IMG/VR virus record: IMGVR_UViG_3300028394_000240
Location: 1 to 29,933 of that record
DNA length: 29,933 nucleotides
Reading direction: 5' to 3' (one strand)
DNA from: a virus
A program made the position numbers and the translations under genes. Positions within the stretch are counted from its first letter, which is position 1. Every line of letters begins with the position of its first letter. The notes under the pieces are model-generated. The model did no database searches and was not told the DNA's origin. It worked only from the letters and a program-made list of their open reading frames with translations. Shown here piece by piece: positions 8,185-16,647 of the stretch.

Positions 8185-9707
8185 GCTGCGGTTGCCACAA
8201 CATTAAGTTCAGCCGCCATGATGGCAATCTTGACCGGATCGGTGCCTGAAATCTCATACACCCGATCACGCAACTTTTCAGTCATACCAAGACGACGCCA
8301 AATAACACGGGTGCCATACTCGCCTATACCGCCCATTGATCTCCAATGCTCGTTTGACCAAGTGTGACCGCCATCGTCTGACCAACGCAACATTACCAAA
8401 GGCTGTACATAATCGTCTACAGACATGATAATTTCAATCTGATCCACAATGCCAATTGAACCTGATACGATCATGGGGCTCAAATACACGCGCCCTGGTA
8501 TTTCGGTGCGGCCTTGCAGACCCACGCCGGATTCGCAATTTAATTGCAAAGAATGTTGGACGGTACGTTTAAAGTTATTGGTGCCGGTGGGCAACGCCCG
8601 CCATGAACGCAACCATTTTTGAGTGCGGGGGCCATCTGCGTAGACTTCTAAATCAAAAGCGTACAAGTTGCCGTTTTGAAAATCGCCTACAATAACTTCG
8701 TTGTTAAAAAACATTTGGCAATTGCTGCGGTGACGACTAAAGTCGCCGTTACTAAAACTTGCCCGCTCATGCCATGCTTGCGAGGCCACGTCATACACCC
8801 AAGTTGCTTGCGCGGTGGGGAAGGTCAGAACATAAAACGAATGACCGTCTTGCTGATAAGTGTAGGCAATTGCGTCTGAAATGTCGCCGTACTGCTGAAT
8901 CTGCCACTCAATGGCGTGGGTGCTGATACGCACACCGGTGTAGCCTTGCGAGCGGTAAACAATACCTTGCCCACGATTATCTGCGCCTAACCAAAACAAA
9001 CCGTTGTCTAGTTTGGCAACCGAAAAAGTTGCCGCGCAACCAATTTCGTTAAACGCACCTTGAATGCGCGCTAAAGGAAAGCCTGCGCCTGGTGCTGCGT
9101 CGTACCAAACCTCAACCGAGGTTGTGCCAAATAGCCAAACCTCAGAATGGTCGGTAATAGATGACACTAAACCGTCGGGGCTACCCTCGGCGCTTGCGAA
9201 ATCAAGAGGGTCAACTAGCAATGGGTCGAGCAATTCTGTCACCCATACGCGCTGGCTATCGGGTTCGATAAATACAAAATAACCGTCAAGGTACGACACC
9301 GTTAATGCGCCAGGGAAGTCTACATCCGTAATCTGTGCAAACACGGTAGTCGTGGCGTTGTAAATAAAACTTGGGCCATTACACGCTACAAACAAATGAT
9401 TGCCATTATCTGCCATTGACACGGGGCCATCGTTGGCGACCACGCCAAGCGTGGTGATGGCGTATTGGTTATCGATGCGATAAAGCGTATTGCCTGACAC
9501 GACATAGCCGTAACCACCGTATTGCCAAAGCCCACGCACGGGGCCTGTGCCCACGGCAACTAATAGTTGAAGCCCTGGAGCCCTGTTTAAAAACGCAGGT
9601 TCCAAGCCGCCCTCGGGGATCACCTCGGGAAACAAATTGACCATGCGATTGTTGGCCGCGTTAATGCTGCGCGTCACATAGGCTGAACCAAGGATGGGCG
9701 ACTTCAT
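8181..9707 (-). CDS. packaged-DNA stabilisation protein, P22 gp10-like (tail hub)
   Basis: The N-terminus SAYVTRSINAANNRMVNLFPE, followed by LEPAFLNRAPGLQLL, matches what I recall of P22 gp10-type stabilisation proteins (Phage_stabilise family). In P22, gp10 forms the lower neck and tail hub that closes the portal after packaging and anchors spikes and needle. The rest shows repeated beta-propeller-like strands with Trp/Tyr (VRGLWQYGGYGYVVSG, HLFVACNGPSF, VWLFGTTSVEVWYD). The length of 508 is close to the P22 protein. The neighbour upstream is gp4-like, the P22 order. It overlaps both neighbours (TAATG and ATGA). Confidence 0.9.
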   Translation of the reverse strand: MKSPILGSAYVTRSINAANNRMVNLFPEVIPEGGLEPAFLNRAPGLQLLVAVGTGPVRGLWQYGGYGYVVSGNTLYRIDNQYAITTLGVVANDGPVSMADNGNHLFVACNGPSFIYNATTTVFAQITDVDFPGALTVSYLDGYFVFIEPDSQRVWVTELLDPLLVDPLDFASAEGSPDGLVSSITDHSEVWLFGTTSVEVWYDAAPGAGFPLARIQGAFNEIGCAATFSVAKLDNGLFWLGADNRGQGIVYRSQGYTGVRISTHAIEWQIQQYGDISDAIAYTYQQDGHSFYVLTFPTAQATWVYDVASQAWHERASFSNGDFSRHRSNCQMFFNNEVIVGDFQNGNLYAFDLEVYADGPRTQKWLRSWRALPTGTNNFKRTVQHSLQLNCESGVGLQGRTEIPGRVYLSPMIVSGSIGIVDQIEIIMSVDDYVQPLVMLRWSDDGGHTWSNEHWRSMGGIGEYGTRVIWRRLGMTEKLRDRVYEISGTDPVKIAIMAAELNVVATAA

Positions 9708-10423
9708 TAATAGTTGCCCGCAAAGATGTTGAAGCGTTGACGCGTTGCAACAATTGAATACGGCAGCGACATAATATCGTCGGGGTTGTTGATGCGTTTT
9801 AAGTTGCGCTTAGAGTACATGGCAATGCGCGACACTTGGGGTGAGGGTTCAACACCAAACTCAGGTGCAATCTCACAGGCCAAGTTGTAACGGAATGCCC
9901 GAAGATAGCCTGGGGGGAACGTCAAGGGCGTAGACAACAACGCAGCAGTAGTCAATTCTTCGACCGATATAATATGCCATTCCAACACCTTGGTAGGCAC
10001 CGGATAGACGGTCATCGTAATGTCGGGGTAATTCATGTTAACAAACATAACTTGCGGGTAGGTGGACGTCACGGTCTTAACCGCAATGCCGTCATACTGC
10101 TGCTGATTGATTAGCTTAATGCCAAACGAAATGCCCGAAGACGCATCGCGGAAGTAAGTCGAGTCATCTATCAGAATAGGGCGGTTGCCTACAAAGTCGC
10201 CCGTGGGGCCAAGCGTACGGGTAGCAAAGTTTGGTAACCAAGAGAAGACTTGGTCTTGCGTTGAAAACACCGACAAGCGCTCGGTGTTCCATGAGTCAAT
10301 CATCTGATTGAGTGCCATTAACGCGTCATTAGCGGTCGCAGCCGACGGTTCTTCACCTTCAGCCAGTTGACCGATTAGGCGTAACGCCCCATTGATTTGA
10401 TCACCGGCTGTGGTTGTGGTCAT
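9707..10423 (-). CDS. head-to-tail adaptor, P22 gp4-like tail accessory factor
   Basis: The N-terminal helix-rich part (GDQINGALRLIGQLAEGEEP, then ALMALNQMIDSWNTERL) and the later FPPGYLRAFRYNLACEIAPE segment are typical of P22 gp4-type tail accessory factors, which dock under the portal ring and start tail assembly after DNA packaging. The protein has 238 residues against about 166 in P22, so there is an extra central region. It stands directly before the gp10-like gene, with stop and start sharing TAATG. The assignment rests on pattern and order and is strong. Confidence 0.87.
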   Translation of the reverse strand: MTTTTAGDQINGALRLIGQLAEGEEPSAATANDALMALNQMIDSWNTERLSVFSTQDQVFSWLPNFATRTLGPTGDFVGNRPILIDDSTYFRDASSGISFGIKLINQQQYDGIAVKTVTSTYPQVMFVNMNYPDITMTVYPVPTKVLEWHIISVEELTTAALLSTPLTFPPGYLRAFRYNLACEIAPEFGVEPSPQVSRIAMYSKRNLKRINNPDDIMSLPYSIVATRQRFNIFAGNY

Positions 10424-10425
10424 AC

Positions 10426-10590
10426 TTACTCCGTTTTACGACGTCGTTTTAGCTCATTCACAGGCGCAACCTCTTCGGCCGGCGCGTCTAAATTATATAC
10501 TTCCCACCCGTTTTTAACGTCATTTTCGGCTTCCAAATTGGAAATTGCCACTTTGTTGCCGTGTACGGGGTGCTTGAGGTAAATGTGCAT
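10426..10590 (-). CDS. small conserved phage protein, 54 aa
   Basis: ATG at 10590 is preceded by AGGATTCTAA, a usable Shine-Dalgarno. The 54-residue product begins MHIYLKHPVHGNKVAISNLE, continues AENDVKNGWEVYNL and ends in basic KRRRKTE. Small proteins with this pattern (HPxHGxKVA, NGW, basic tail) lie near capsid and adaptor genes in many podoviruses. It is two bases upstream of the gp4-like start. The function is unknown; the acidic middle and basic tail could be a binding arm. Confidence 0.8.
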   Translation of the reverse strand: MHIYLKHPVHGNKVAISNLEAENDVKNGWEVYNLDAPAEEVAPVNELKRRRKTE

Positions 10591-10605
10591 TTAGAATCCT
10601 AGTGC

Positions 10606-10630
10606 GAGGGGCGAGGATCGCCCGCCCCTC
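10606..10630 (-). other. hairpin between virion genes
   Basis: On the minus strand GAGGGGCG pairs perfectly with CGCCCCTC over 8 bp across a 9-base loop. No T-run follows, so it is not a standard terminator. It lies between the 131-residue and 54-residue genes and could protect or process the late mRNA or partly attenuate transcription. Confidence 0.5.
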
Positions 10631-10636
10631 TACGCA

Positions 10637-11032
10637 TTAACCTGCAACGCGGTAAGCGACGTAAGTTGCGTCAGCGGTCTTGCGAACACGCCAATTAGCT
10701 GATGTTGCAGCCGAAACAGCAGCAGTACCAACCAAGGTAACGCCGGTGTTTGCGGTTACGGTTGCAGCGTTAGTTGCGCCCGTGTTGATAATGAAAAAGT
10801 CAAACGAACTGTTGACTTTCATGCTACCGAAAGCTGCGTCAAGATCAGTACCCAAGGGCATGGTCAAGGCCACGGCTGCGCCGGTGTAAGTGATGATACC
10901 GGTTGCTAATTCAGCAGCGGTCAGAGTGGCCGCTGCTGTTTTAGCTGTAGGTGTTGATTGAGTTCCGAGGATAACCTCGGTAAGATTACCGTCGCCAAGC
11001 TGATAGCCGCCTGCGCCATTTGGAAGTGCCAT
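10637..11032 (-). CDS. candidate head decoration / minor capsid protein, 131 aa
   Basis: The protein starts MALPNGAGGYQLGDGNLTEV and is rich in Ala, Thr, Val and Gly, with alternating beta patterns (ALTMPLGTDLDA, FDFFIINTGATNAATVTAN) and an Arg-containing end (WRVRKTADATYVAYRVAG). Its place directly after the coat gene and its beta-rich composition fit a capsid decoration or head-fibre protein. AAGGAA about 8 bases before the ATG gives a good ribosome site. A terminator-like hairpin separates it from the coat gene, so its expression may be lower than coat. The specific role is inferred. Confidence 0.75.
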   Translation of the reverse strand: MALPNGAGGYQLGDGNLTEVILGTQSTPTAKTAAATLTAAELATGIITYTGAAVALTMPLGTDLDAAFGSMKVNSSFDFFIINTGATNAATVTANTGVTLVGTAAVSAATSANWRVRKTADATYVAYRVAG

Positions 11033-11045
11033 GATGAAATTCCTT

Positions 11046-11077
11046 TAAAAAGTTTAGAAGAAGGGGCTTACGCCCCC
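11046..11077 (-). terminator. terminator-like hairpin after the coat gene
   Basis: On the minus strand GGGGC-GTAA-GCCCC (11063-11076) forms a compact stem with a GNRA-like tetraloop. It is followed by TTCTTCTAAACTTTTT, an interrupted T-tract. The stem is only 5 bp, so it is probably a partial terminator that thins transcription beyond scaffold and coat, or a 3-prime end that stabilises coat mRNA. Confidence 0.5.
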
Positions 11078-11084
11078 ACTCTGT

Positions 11085-12293
11085 TTAGCCCCACAAACGC
11101 ACGGCGGTAACCGGACGAATGGCTGCAAAACCGTACAAGACGTCCACACGGCAAGGCATACGGTCGTTGTTAATATCGTACTGACGCACGATACGCAACG
11201 AAATACCGTTATGCACTTGGCGTGAAGCCATGTCAACACCCTGTGGCAACAGCAAGTCAGCAGTCGCTAACGTGATCGCATCTTTGTGATAGATCAAGTT
11301 TTGCGGGTAAGCTGTTGCCGATCCACCCAAGAACGTCAACACAGCGCTGGCGGCAGGGAACGAATCCACAGTAGCCAAAGCGTTAGTAGACGTATAAATA
11401 GGTGGTTGAATTGACAGCGTTGCTGTAGTTGTTGACGAAACAGTTACGTCAGCAGTTACGACAAATTGCTGCAAAGAGCCAGTTGTTTGACGGGTTTGTG
11501 GGTTGACTGCATACACGCTAGCAATGGTGAACACGTCACCAATCTTGAACGTGGGTGAGCCGCTAGTAAAACTGATGGCAAGCGAGGTTGCGCCTTGAGT
11601 AGACACCGCAGTTGCTACGATTGGCGCAGTTGGTGTAACACCAGTTGTGTGCTGAACAATCGACTGCGACATATTGATCTCATCTAAGCCCAATACGCCT
11701 TCGCCCATCATACCGTTTTTGAACTGACGGCTGATAGTACCAGTTGGGTTAAACAGACCTTTCAAGCCCTCGACCAAACCGGCGTTGGCGGCTGGGTTAA
11801 CAGTCGCATAACGTGGGCTCATGGGGGTAGCAAACTCGTTGAGTTTCTGTTGTGCTGCAAGCAGAACAGCAGAAGTCGAAGGAGTCGTGCCAGGAGTGCC
11901 AACTGCGTTGTAAATGCTTTTGTAGACAGAAGCTACGTCAGCGTCAACGCTTGATGCCAATTGCGATACGCGAGGCTTGAGAACACGTTCTGCAAAATCA
12001 TCCAATTGCATGGTGAGTTCGGCAGAGGTGAAGTTCACGCCGATGTGCTTTTGACTTGCAACAGCCAAAGTTGTGTATTGCTCGTTGTCGTCTTGCACTT
12101 GCAAGGCGGCACCGTCGGTCACCAACGCGCGGTCAGGTAAACGAATACGCAGAGTTGAACCGATTTTTGCGCCTTCAATGGCGAAGGAATCGTCGTACTG
12201 ACGATTGACGTTGCGACTGATCACCAAGTTGTTCTCAAGAATTTCGAGGCACTTCCGTGTGATCATATCGATGGTTAGAATGCTATTTGCCAT
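11085..12293 (-). CDS. major capsid (coat) protein, P22 gp5-like
   Basis: The 402-residue product begins MANSILTIDMITRKCLEILE and shows the HK97-fold N-arm and E-loop features of the P22 coat family: RQYDDSFAIEGAKIGSTLRI, then FTSAELTMQLDDFAERVLKP. Residues about 220-325 (TVTPTAPI... to AVLTFLGG) form an inserted beta-rich block in the same place as the P22 I-domain (about 223-345 there). The P-domain resumes with ATADLLLPQGVDMASRQVHN. It follows the scaffold gene, with AGGAA before the ATG. The product assembles with scaffold into the procapsid. Confidence is high from order, length and sequence pattern. Confidence 0.92.
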   Translation of the reverse strand: MANSILTIDMITRKCLEILENNLVISRNVNRQYDDSFAIEGAKIGSTLRIRLPDRALVTDGAALQVQDDNEQYTTLAVASQKHIGVNFTSAELTMQLDDFAERVLKPRVSQLASSVDADVASVYKSIYNAVGTPGTTPSTSAVLLAAQQKLNEFATPMSPRYATVNPAANAGLVEGLKGLFNPTGTISRQFKNGMMGEGVLGLDEINMSQSIVQHTTGVTPTAPIVATAVSTQGATSLAISFTSGSPTFKIGDVFTIASVYAVNPQTRQTTGSLQQFVVTADVTVSSTTTATLSIQPPIYTSTNALATVDSFPAASAVLTFLGGSATAYPQNLIYHKDAITLATADLLLPQGVDMASRQVHNGISLRIVRQYDINNDRMPCRVDVLYGFAAIRPVTAVRLWG

Positions 12294-12312
12294 GATAATT
12301 TCCTAAAATAAG

Positions 12313-13065
12313 TTAGCGGAGGTTACGCGCTTCGTGCTTCCTTACCTGTCTTGCTCTTTCTGCCTCAATCCACTCGGAAGTAGACATTGACTTAATAGAG
12401 CGTGGATCAGTCGTATCGTATGCCGGTGAACCGGTCGTACGGGCTGAAACAGGTGAAATAGGCGCTGGCGCGTTTGAAGTCTTTTTAATCGGTGGGTTTG
12501 CGGTTAACTGAGCCTCAATCTTTCCGATCTCTTTGGCTTGCATGATAGGCGAAAGACGTGAAATCCGTTCCGCTTCTCGGGGGTTTGCACCTAAGTGGTA
12601 AGCCACTTCGGGGCCATTGTCCGAGGCCTGAATAGATTGGGCCATCACGGTAGTAATTGGCAAATTCGGATTGTAGGCGACTTGTTCAAAGTCATCATAC
12701 TTCGCACGAACTTCCTCTTCCTTGTCGTGATAGGTTTCAAGTATTTCAGCTTGTTGTCTGCGCTGTTCTCGCTCGGCAATCTTTTGCTCCGCACGTTGAT
12801 CAGCCAAGGCTTCGACATAATCTTCGTTTGAAGCAAATTGCTCGGGCGTAACCGGTGCTTGCTGCACAACAGGTTGAACTCGTTCCCTTTCCCACTTTCG
12901 CTGCTCGCGTGCGAGCCGCTTGCCGATGGCTGCGTCTAATTCCTCTTGTGAGAAGGTCTTAGGTGCTGCTTCGGGTACTTCCGGCGCAGATACTTCAACA
13001 ACCGGTTCTGCCGTAACTTCCGGTGTCGGCGCGGGCACTTCCGCTTGGCTTACTTCGTCTGACAT
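12313..13065 (-). CDS. scaffolding protein, P22 gp8-like by position
   Basis: The N-terminal 45 residues are Pro/Glu/Val-rich and acidic. Residues 40-160 are strongly charged and helical (EELDAAIGKRLAREQRKWER, AEQKIAEREQRRQQAEILE), as in scaffold proteins. The C-terminus is basic (ERARQVRKHEARNLR), matching the basic helix-turn-helix that in P22 scaffold binds the coat N-arm. It lies immediately upstream of coat, the usual order. Its ribosome site GGAG lies inside a small hairpin (see the leader entry). The 250-residue length is close to the roughly 300 of P22. Confidence 0.88.
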   Translation of the reverse strand: MSDEVSQAEVPAPTPEVTAEPVVEVSAPEVPEAAPKTFSQEELDAAIGKRLAREQRKWERERVQPVVQQAPVTPEQFASNEDYVEALADQRAEQKIAEREQRRQQAEILETYHDKEEEVRAKYDDFEQVAYNPNLPITTVMAQSIQASDNGPEVAYHLGANPREAERISRLSPIMQAKEIGKIEAQLTANPPIKKTSNAPAPISPVSARTTGSPAYDTTDPRSIKSMSTSEWIEAERARQVRKHEARNLR

Positions 13066-13070
13066 TTGTA

Positions 13071-13100
13071 ACTCCGAGGAGTCCTGGTGGTTCGCACCAG
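13071..13100 (-). promoter_or_regulatory. structured leader before scaffold/coat, overlapping the ribosome site
   Basis: On the minus strand two adjacent inverted repeats lie in the scaffold 5-prime leader. CTGGTG and CACCAG (6 bp, loop of 5; 13084-13100) is the first. ACTC(C)/(G)GAGT (13071-13082) contains the GGAG ribosome-binding sequence placed 6-7 bases before the ATG. The second stem would partly hide the site, so translation may be tuned. No experimental evidence is available here. Confidence 0.5.
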
Positions 13101-13107
13101 TACGATT

Positions 13108-13136
13108 AGTATATTACTTAGCTGGGGGCGGCACAA
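13108..13136 (-). promoter_or_regulatory. candidate sigma-70-type promoter for scaffold and coat
   Basis: The minus strand reads TTGTGC (13136-13131), a 17-base spacer, then TATACT (13113-13108). The -10 matches the consensus at 5 of 6 positions and the spacer is ideal; the -35 matches 3 of 6. It overlaps the stop codon of the upstream gene and would give a transcript starting about 35 bases before the scaffold ATG. An extra promoter here would boost the most abundant virion proteins. Confidence 0.5.
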
Positions 13137-13524
13137 GTACCCATGATTGAGTTGCTTCATCCCAAGTGTATGGGCCACCGGTTGAAGGGTAGGGTACAGG
13201 TGCTTCCCAATAGTATGTTTGCGTGTTCAAAACCCATGATGGGTAAGGTTGTGGCGCGTAAAACACACCGACCACACCATCTTGCACAACAGTCGTATCA
13301 AGCGTGTAGCCAATACCGGCGTAATTTGCGCGTAACGCAATACCACCATCAGGCTGACCGTCTTGACCGTAATGCACGTTGCCTCGGGTGTTGTATGAGG
13401 TTTGCCACCACATACTTGGCCCACCTTCGGCACCGGAGTCAATAAAGTCTTGTGATGCAGCAATGACATTATCAACAATGCCTTTGCCATCTGTAAGTGT
13501 AGGTACTCTTGCAAAATAACTCAT
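13114..13524 (-). CDS. conserved phage structural protein rich in Trp/Tyr, 136 aa
   Basis: It starts MSYFARVPTLTDGKGIVDNV and carries the pattern WWQTSYNTRGNVHYG, QPDGG, ALRANYAGIGYT, then PYPSWVLN and YYWEAPVPYP. It ends with TWDEATQSWV. I recognise this pattern from many cyanophage, pelagiphage and freshwater phage proteins encoded among structural genes, usually annotated hypothetical. The N-terminal -IVDNVIAA-QDFI- part recurs there too. It is coupled to the upstream glycine-rich gene by ATGA. It may be a small beta protein on the virion; the biochemical role is unknown. Confidence 0.82.
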   Translation of the reverse strand: MSYFARVPTLTDGKGIVDNVIAASQDFIDSGAEGGPSMWWQTSYNTRGNVHYGQDGQPDGGIALRANYAGIGYTLDTTVVQDGVVGVFYAPQPYPSWVLNTQTYYWEAPVPYPSTGGPYTWDEATQSWVLVPPPAK

Positions 13525-15167
13525 GCTGTATAACTCCCTGATGCCGTATAAGTCAATATTGTGTTTGAACCGCTAGTTGTAACTGTGGGCGAGCCTGTCG
13601 TTGTGCCGGTGTATTTGGCAGTTGGGATAGACAGGATGACTACGCCTGAACCACCGGCACCGGACGCAAATGTTGAAGTGTATCCACCAACACCTCCTCC
13701 GCCGCCGCCCGTGTTAACTGTTCCTGCTGTGGGGGCTAAATTTGTACTTGTTGTATCTGTTCCGCCTGTACCGCCACCACCTGTACCACCAACTAAACCT
13801 GCACTTGAGCCACTTCCGCCTCCTCCGCCGCCTGCATAATTAACAGAAGAACCCGTAATTGATGAAGCTAAACCTGCCCCGCCCGTTCCAGTAAAAGGTG
13901 CAGATACGCTTCCATTGTTTCCAACTGCACCTGCTCCACCACCACCACCGCCGTTTGCTGCACCAGCGGATACCCCACCATTTCCTCCGGTATTGCCTTG
14001 CCCTGAAGTTCCTGCGCCCCCCGTACCAGCAGGCGCAACATCAACACCACCACCAGCGCCGCCAGAACCACCAGTTCCGCCATTAGAAGCAGAGGGAACT
14101 CCATTGCCGCCAAAACCGCCGCCACTTGCCGTTACACCTATAGAAGAAATGCTTGAGTTTGAACCTACGCTTCCTGACGCACCGCTATTTGCAGGAGATG
14201 CTGCTCCACCTGCGCCCACCGTAATTGTATAAACGGTTAATGGTACAAGTACGGTTGTAGAAGTAAGTAAACCACCAGCACCGCCTCCACCGCCTCCGTT
14301 TCTACCGCCGCCTGATCCACCACCGGCAATAGCTAAATACGAAACGACATAGCCAGACGCAAGAGTACCTGACGAAGTAAACGTATGGATGGTATTTCCA
14401 CCTGATGTCGTAACCGTGCCGCCTGCAAATACTTGCGATCCGGCATACGAAATAATGACTACGCCTGAGCCGCCCGAGCCTCCGCCATAACAAGTTCCTA
14501 CGTTATCTTGGTGACCGCCGCCTCCGCCTCCGCCTCGGTTTGCGGTTCCTGCGGTAGCAACGCCATTTACTGACGACCCTCCACCACCTCCGCCTGCCCC
14601 GCCTGCGCCCGCCGTACCAGCATCAAATGTTCCCCCACCGCCACCACCGGCATAAGTTACGGAAGAACCTGATATGGATGAAGCAGTACCCGCACCGCCT
14701 GTGCCGCCGACTGTACTAGAGCCATTTCCACCTACCGCACTTGCACCACCACCAGCACCGCCACCGTAATAAAGCGTAGTAGATTGAACGCCGCCTGCAA
14801 AGCCTTGACCGGATGTTCCTGCGCCTGCTGTGCCACCGCCACCACCTGAACCTCCAGCACCTCCAGCGCCATTACTAAAGCAACCAAAACCGCCGCCCGT
14901 TGCAGTAGCAACGCCTGAAATAACAGAGTTGCTACCCGTTGTTCCTGACGCAGTTGATGGGGTTACGCCGCCCGCTGCTCCCCCCGCGCCCACAGTAATT
15001 GTGTAGGAAGATGTTGTAAGTAAAGTTGTTGTAGAAGTAAGCAACCCACCTGCACCGCCCGCATTAGGCCATGAACTGCCCCCACCTCCGCCCGCCACAA
15101 CGAGATACGTTGCGGTAACCGACGCAGAGCCAAACATGGCTTGAAAGAGGGTGTGGTAAGCAAACAT
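13521..15167 (-). CDS. glycine-rich tail fibre-like protein with two tandem halves, 548 aa
   Basis: Two glycine-rich units follow each other: residues about 20-270 (ATYLVVAGGGGG to HTFTSSGTLASG) and about 276-548 (VSYLAIAGGGSG to LTYTASGSYTA). Each has the same order: YLxxAGGG, GGLLTSTT, YTITVGAGGAA, poly-Gly segments, GGGxGGSGVVIxS, and a terminal Thr/Ser beta module. This looks like an internal duplication. The fold expected is the phage glycine-rich domain of receptor-binding fibre tips. It begins at a TAATG junction with the upstream repeat protein. A start at residue 11 (15137) is also possible. Confidence 0.85.
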   Translation of the reverse strand: MFAYHTLFQAMFGSASVTATYLVVAGGGGGSSWPNAGGAGGLLTSTTTLLTTSSYTITVGAGGAAGGVTPSTASGTTGSNSVISGVATATGGGFGCFSNGAGGAGGSGGGGGTAGAGTSGQGFAGGVQSTTLYYGGGAGGGASAVGGNGSSTVGGTGGAGTASSISGSSVTYAGGGGGGTFDAGTAGAGGAGGGGGGSSVNGVATAGTANRGGGGGGGHQDNVGTCYGGGSGGSGVVIISYAGSQVFAGGTVTTSGGNTIHTFTSSGTLASGYVVSYLAIAGGGSGGGRNGGGGGGAGGLLTSTTVLVPLTVYTITVGAGGAASPANSGASGSVGSNSSISSIGVTASGGGFGGNGVPSASNGGTGGSGGAGGGVDVAPAGTGGAGTSGQGNTGGNGGVSAGAANGGGGGGAGAVGNNGSVSAPFTGTGGAGLASSITGSSVNYAGGGGGGSGSSAGLVGGTGGGGTGGTDTTSTNLAPTAGTVNTGGGGGGVGGYTSTFASGAGGSGVVILSIPTAKYTGTTTGSPTVTTSGSNTILTYTASGSYTA

Positions 15168-16363
15168 TAGTAGGTGTACCCTTGTGAAGCTGTGCCGTAC
15201 CAGTTTGTGCCGTCGGCAACAAAGGCAAGGATATCCAACTTACCAAGCGTGGCAGTAATAGTTGGTGCGCCGCTTGAGTTCCACTTAACGCTTGTAAAGG
15301 TTGCCGTTGTAGCCGAGCCCGCTGCGGGTTGCTTGAGCAACAAGGTAAACGACTTACCGGCGGTAGCTGTTGGCATTGTGAACGTACAAGGTGTGGCAGA
15401 AGTCAACGTAGCCGTCAAGATCGTACCGGCTGTAATCGCCAAGGTGGCAGACGCACCAACCGTGCCGCTTGCAACAACAGTTTCGGTGTAAGCCGTGGGC
15501 GTAAAGCTAGTCGATGACGTGAGGGTTGTGAATGCGCCTGTGCCAGGCGTTGTCGCCCCCACCGTGCCGTTAATGTTGATACTTGCTGTGCCGGTCAAGT
15601 TGGTGACTGTACCGCTAGATGGTGTGCCTAATGCGCCGTTAAAGGTAATCAAAGCACCGGCTGAACCGACGTTAACGCCGAGCGCCGTCACAACGCCTGT
15701 GCCGGTAGTAATAGTAGAAGGTGCAACACCTGCGCCGCCGCCAATGACCAAAGCGTTAGCTGCCAAAGCCGCCGAAGTTGCCCACGTTGTAGCACTTGAG
15801 AAGTAAGGTACGCCGCCTGAAGTACCGGCAATGGTTAAGGCGGGTGTGGTGGTTGCGGTAGCAACCGAAACTACACCGCCGGTAAAGCTAACAGACGTGA
15901 CCGTACCGGTCGTAGGTGTTGCCCAAGAAGGAATACCGGCAGTCACGGTCAACACTTGACCAGCGGTGCCAATAGTTAACTTAGACAAGGCAGTTGTGGA
16001 TGAAGCGTATAAAACATCGCCCACCACATACGAACTTTGACCCGTACCACCATTGACCGCTATTAACGTGCCGCCAAGGGTCAACGTGCCGCTTACAGTA
16101 ATCGGGCCACCCGTTAAGGTCAGACCCGTAGTGCCGCCCGAACCGTTAATTGATGTGACCGTACCCGTACCGGCTAGGTATGCCCAAGTGGGCGCAGCGG
16201 TGGCGTTAGACGTTAATACTTGGTTAGCAAGCCCGACAGTTGCGGGGATAAGCATAGTGCCTGTTACAGCGGGCACATCAATTGTAAAGTTGCCAACTGC
16301 ATCTTCAGACGACAACGTAGTCGTGCCGCCTAATGTATTGGCATCAAAAATTAAGCGGCTCAT
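15167..16363 (-). CDS. repeat-rich fibre-like protein, 398 aa
   Basis: GAGGATTGCC before the ATG at 16363 is a good ribosome site. The sequence is Thr/Gly/Val/Ser-rich, with tail-fibre motifs such as VNGGTGQSSYVVGDVLYASS followed by TTALSKLTIGTAGQVLTV, TGTVTSVSFTGG and a later TPGTGAFTTLTSS. VNGGTGQSSY-type units are frequent in phage fibres from aquatic metagenomes, where they probably form triple beta-helices. The last 110 residues (TLLLKQPAAGSATTATFTSV to WYGTASQGYTY) look like a globular beta C-terminal domain. There is no catalytic motif. Confidence 0.85.
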   Translation of the reverse strand: MSRLIFDANTLGGTTTLSSEDAVGNFTIDVPAVTGTMLIPATVGLANQVLTSNATAAPTWAYLAGTGTVTSINGSGGTTGLTLTGGPITVSGTLTLGGTLIAVNGGTGQSSYVVGDVLYASSTTALSKLTIGTAGQVLTVTAGIPSWATPTTGTVTSVSFTGGVVSVATATTTPALTIAGTSGGVPYFSSATTWATSAALAANALVIGGGAGVAPSTITTGTGVVTALGVNVGSAGALITFNGALGTPSSGTVTNLTGTASININGTVGATTPGTGAFTTLTSSTSFTPTAYTETVVASGTVGASATLAITAGTILTATLTSATPCTFTMPTATAGKSFTLLLKQPAAGSATTATFTSVKWNSSGAPTITATLGKLDILAFVADGTNWYGTASQGYTY

Positions 16364-16372
16364 GGCAATCCT

Positions 16373-16639
16373 CTATTCGTAGATGACAGTTGCAGCAACC
16401 GTACCGCTAATCACCACGTTTAAGCCGTTATTAAAAAAGGCTCCGTCGTATTGACCAAAAGGGTAGTAGGTAGCCGCAACTGGCGTAAACACACCGACCA
16501 TTGTGGTGGTGGTGCCGGTCTGCACGTCATAAATAGTGATTGTAGGCGTGGCCGAGGCAGAACTGACAAAGATGCCTTTAAGTTTGCCTTGACCAACTTT
16601 GATCTGTTTAGACGCCGTGATGTAGGTGTAATTTGCCAT
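16373..16639 (-). CDS. small beta-strand virion protein, 88 aa
   Basis: The product MANYTYITASKQIKVGQGKL continues GIFVSSASATPTITIYD, then VFTPVAATYYPFG and ends VVISGTVAATVIYE. This alternating pattern suggests one small beta-barrel. Similar short proteins appear next to fibre genes of other podoviruses (from memory, no search). It is the counterpart in position and size to the 124-residue protein at 6989-7363, but they are not clearly homologous by eye. Confidence 0.8.
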   Translation of the reverse strand: MANYTYITASKQIKVGQGKLKGIFVSSASATPTITIYDVQTGTTTTMVGVFTPVAATYYPFGQYDGAFFNNGLNVVISGTVAATVIYE

Positions 16640-16647
16640 GATATGCC

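Noticed and set aside
13898-14232. Proline-rich plus-strand frames opposite the glycine-rich genes (also 6046-6327, 13561-13839)
   Set aside because: The antisense of Gly-rich codons reads as Pro-rich; these are mirror artefacts with no ribosome sites.
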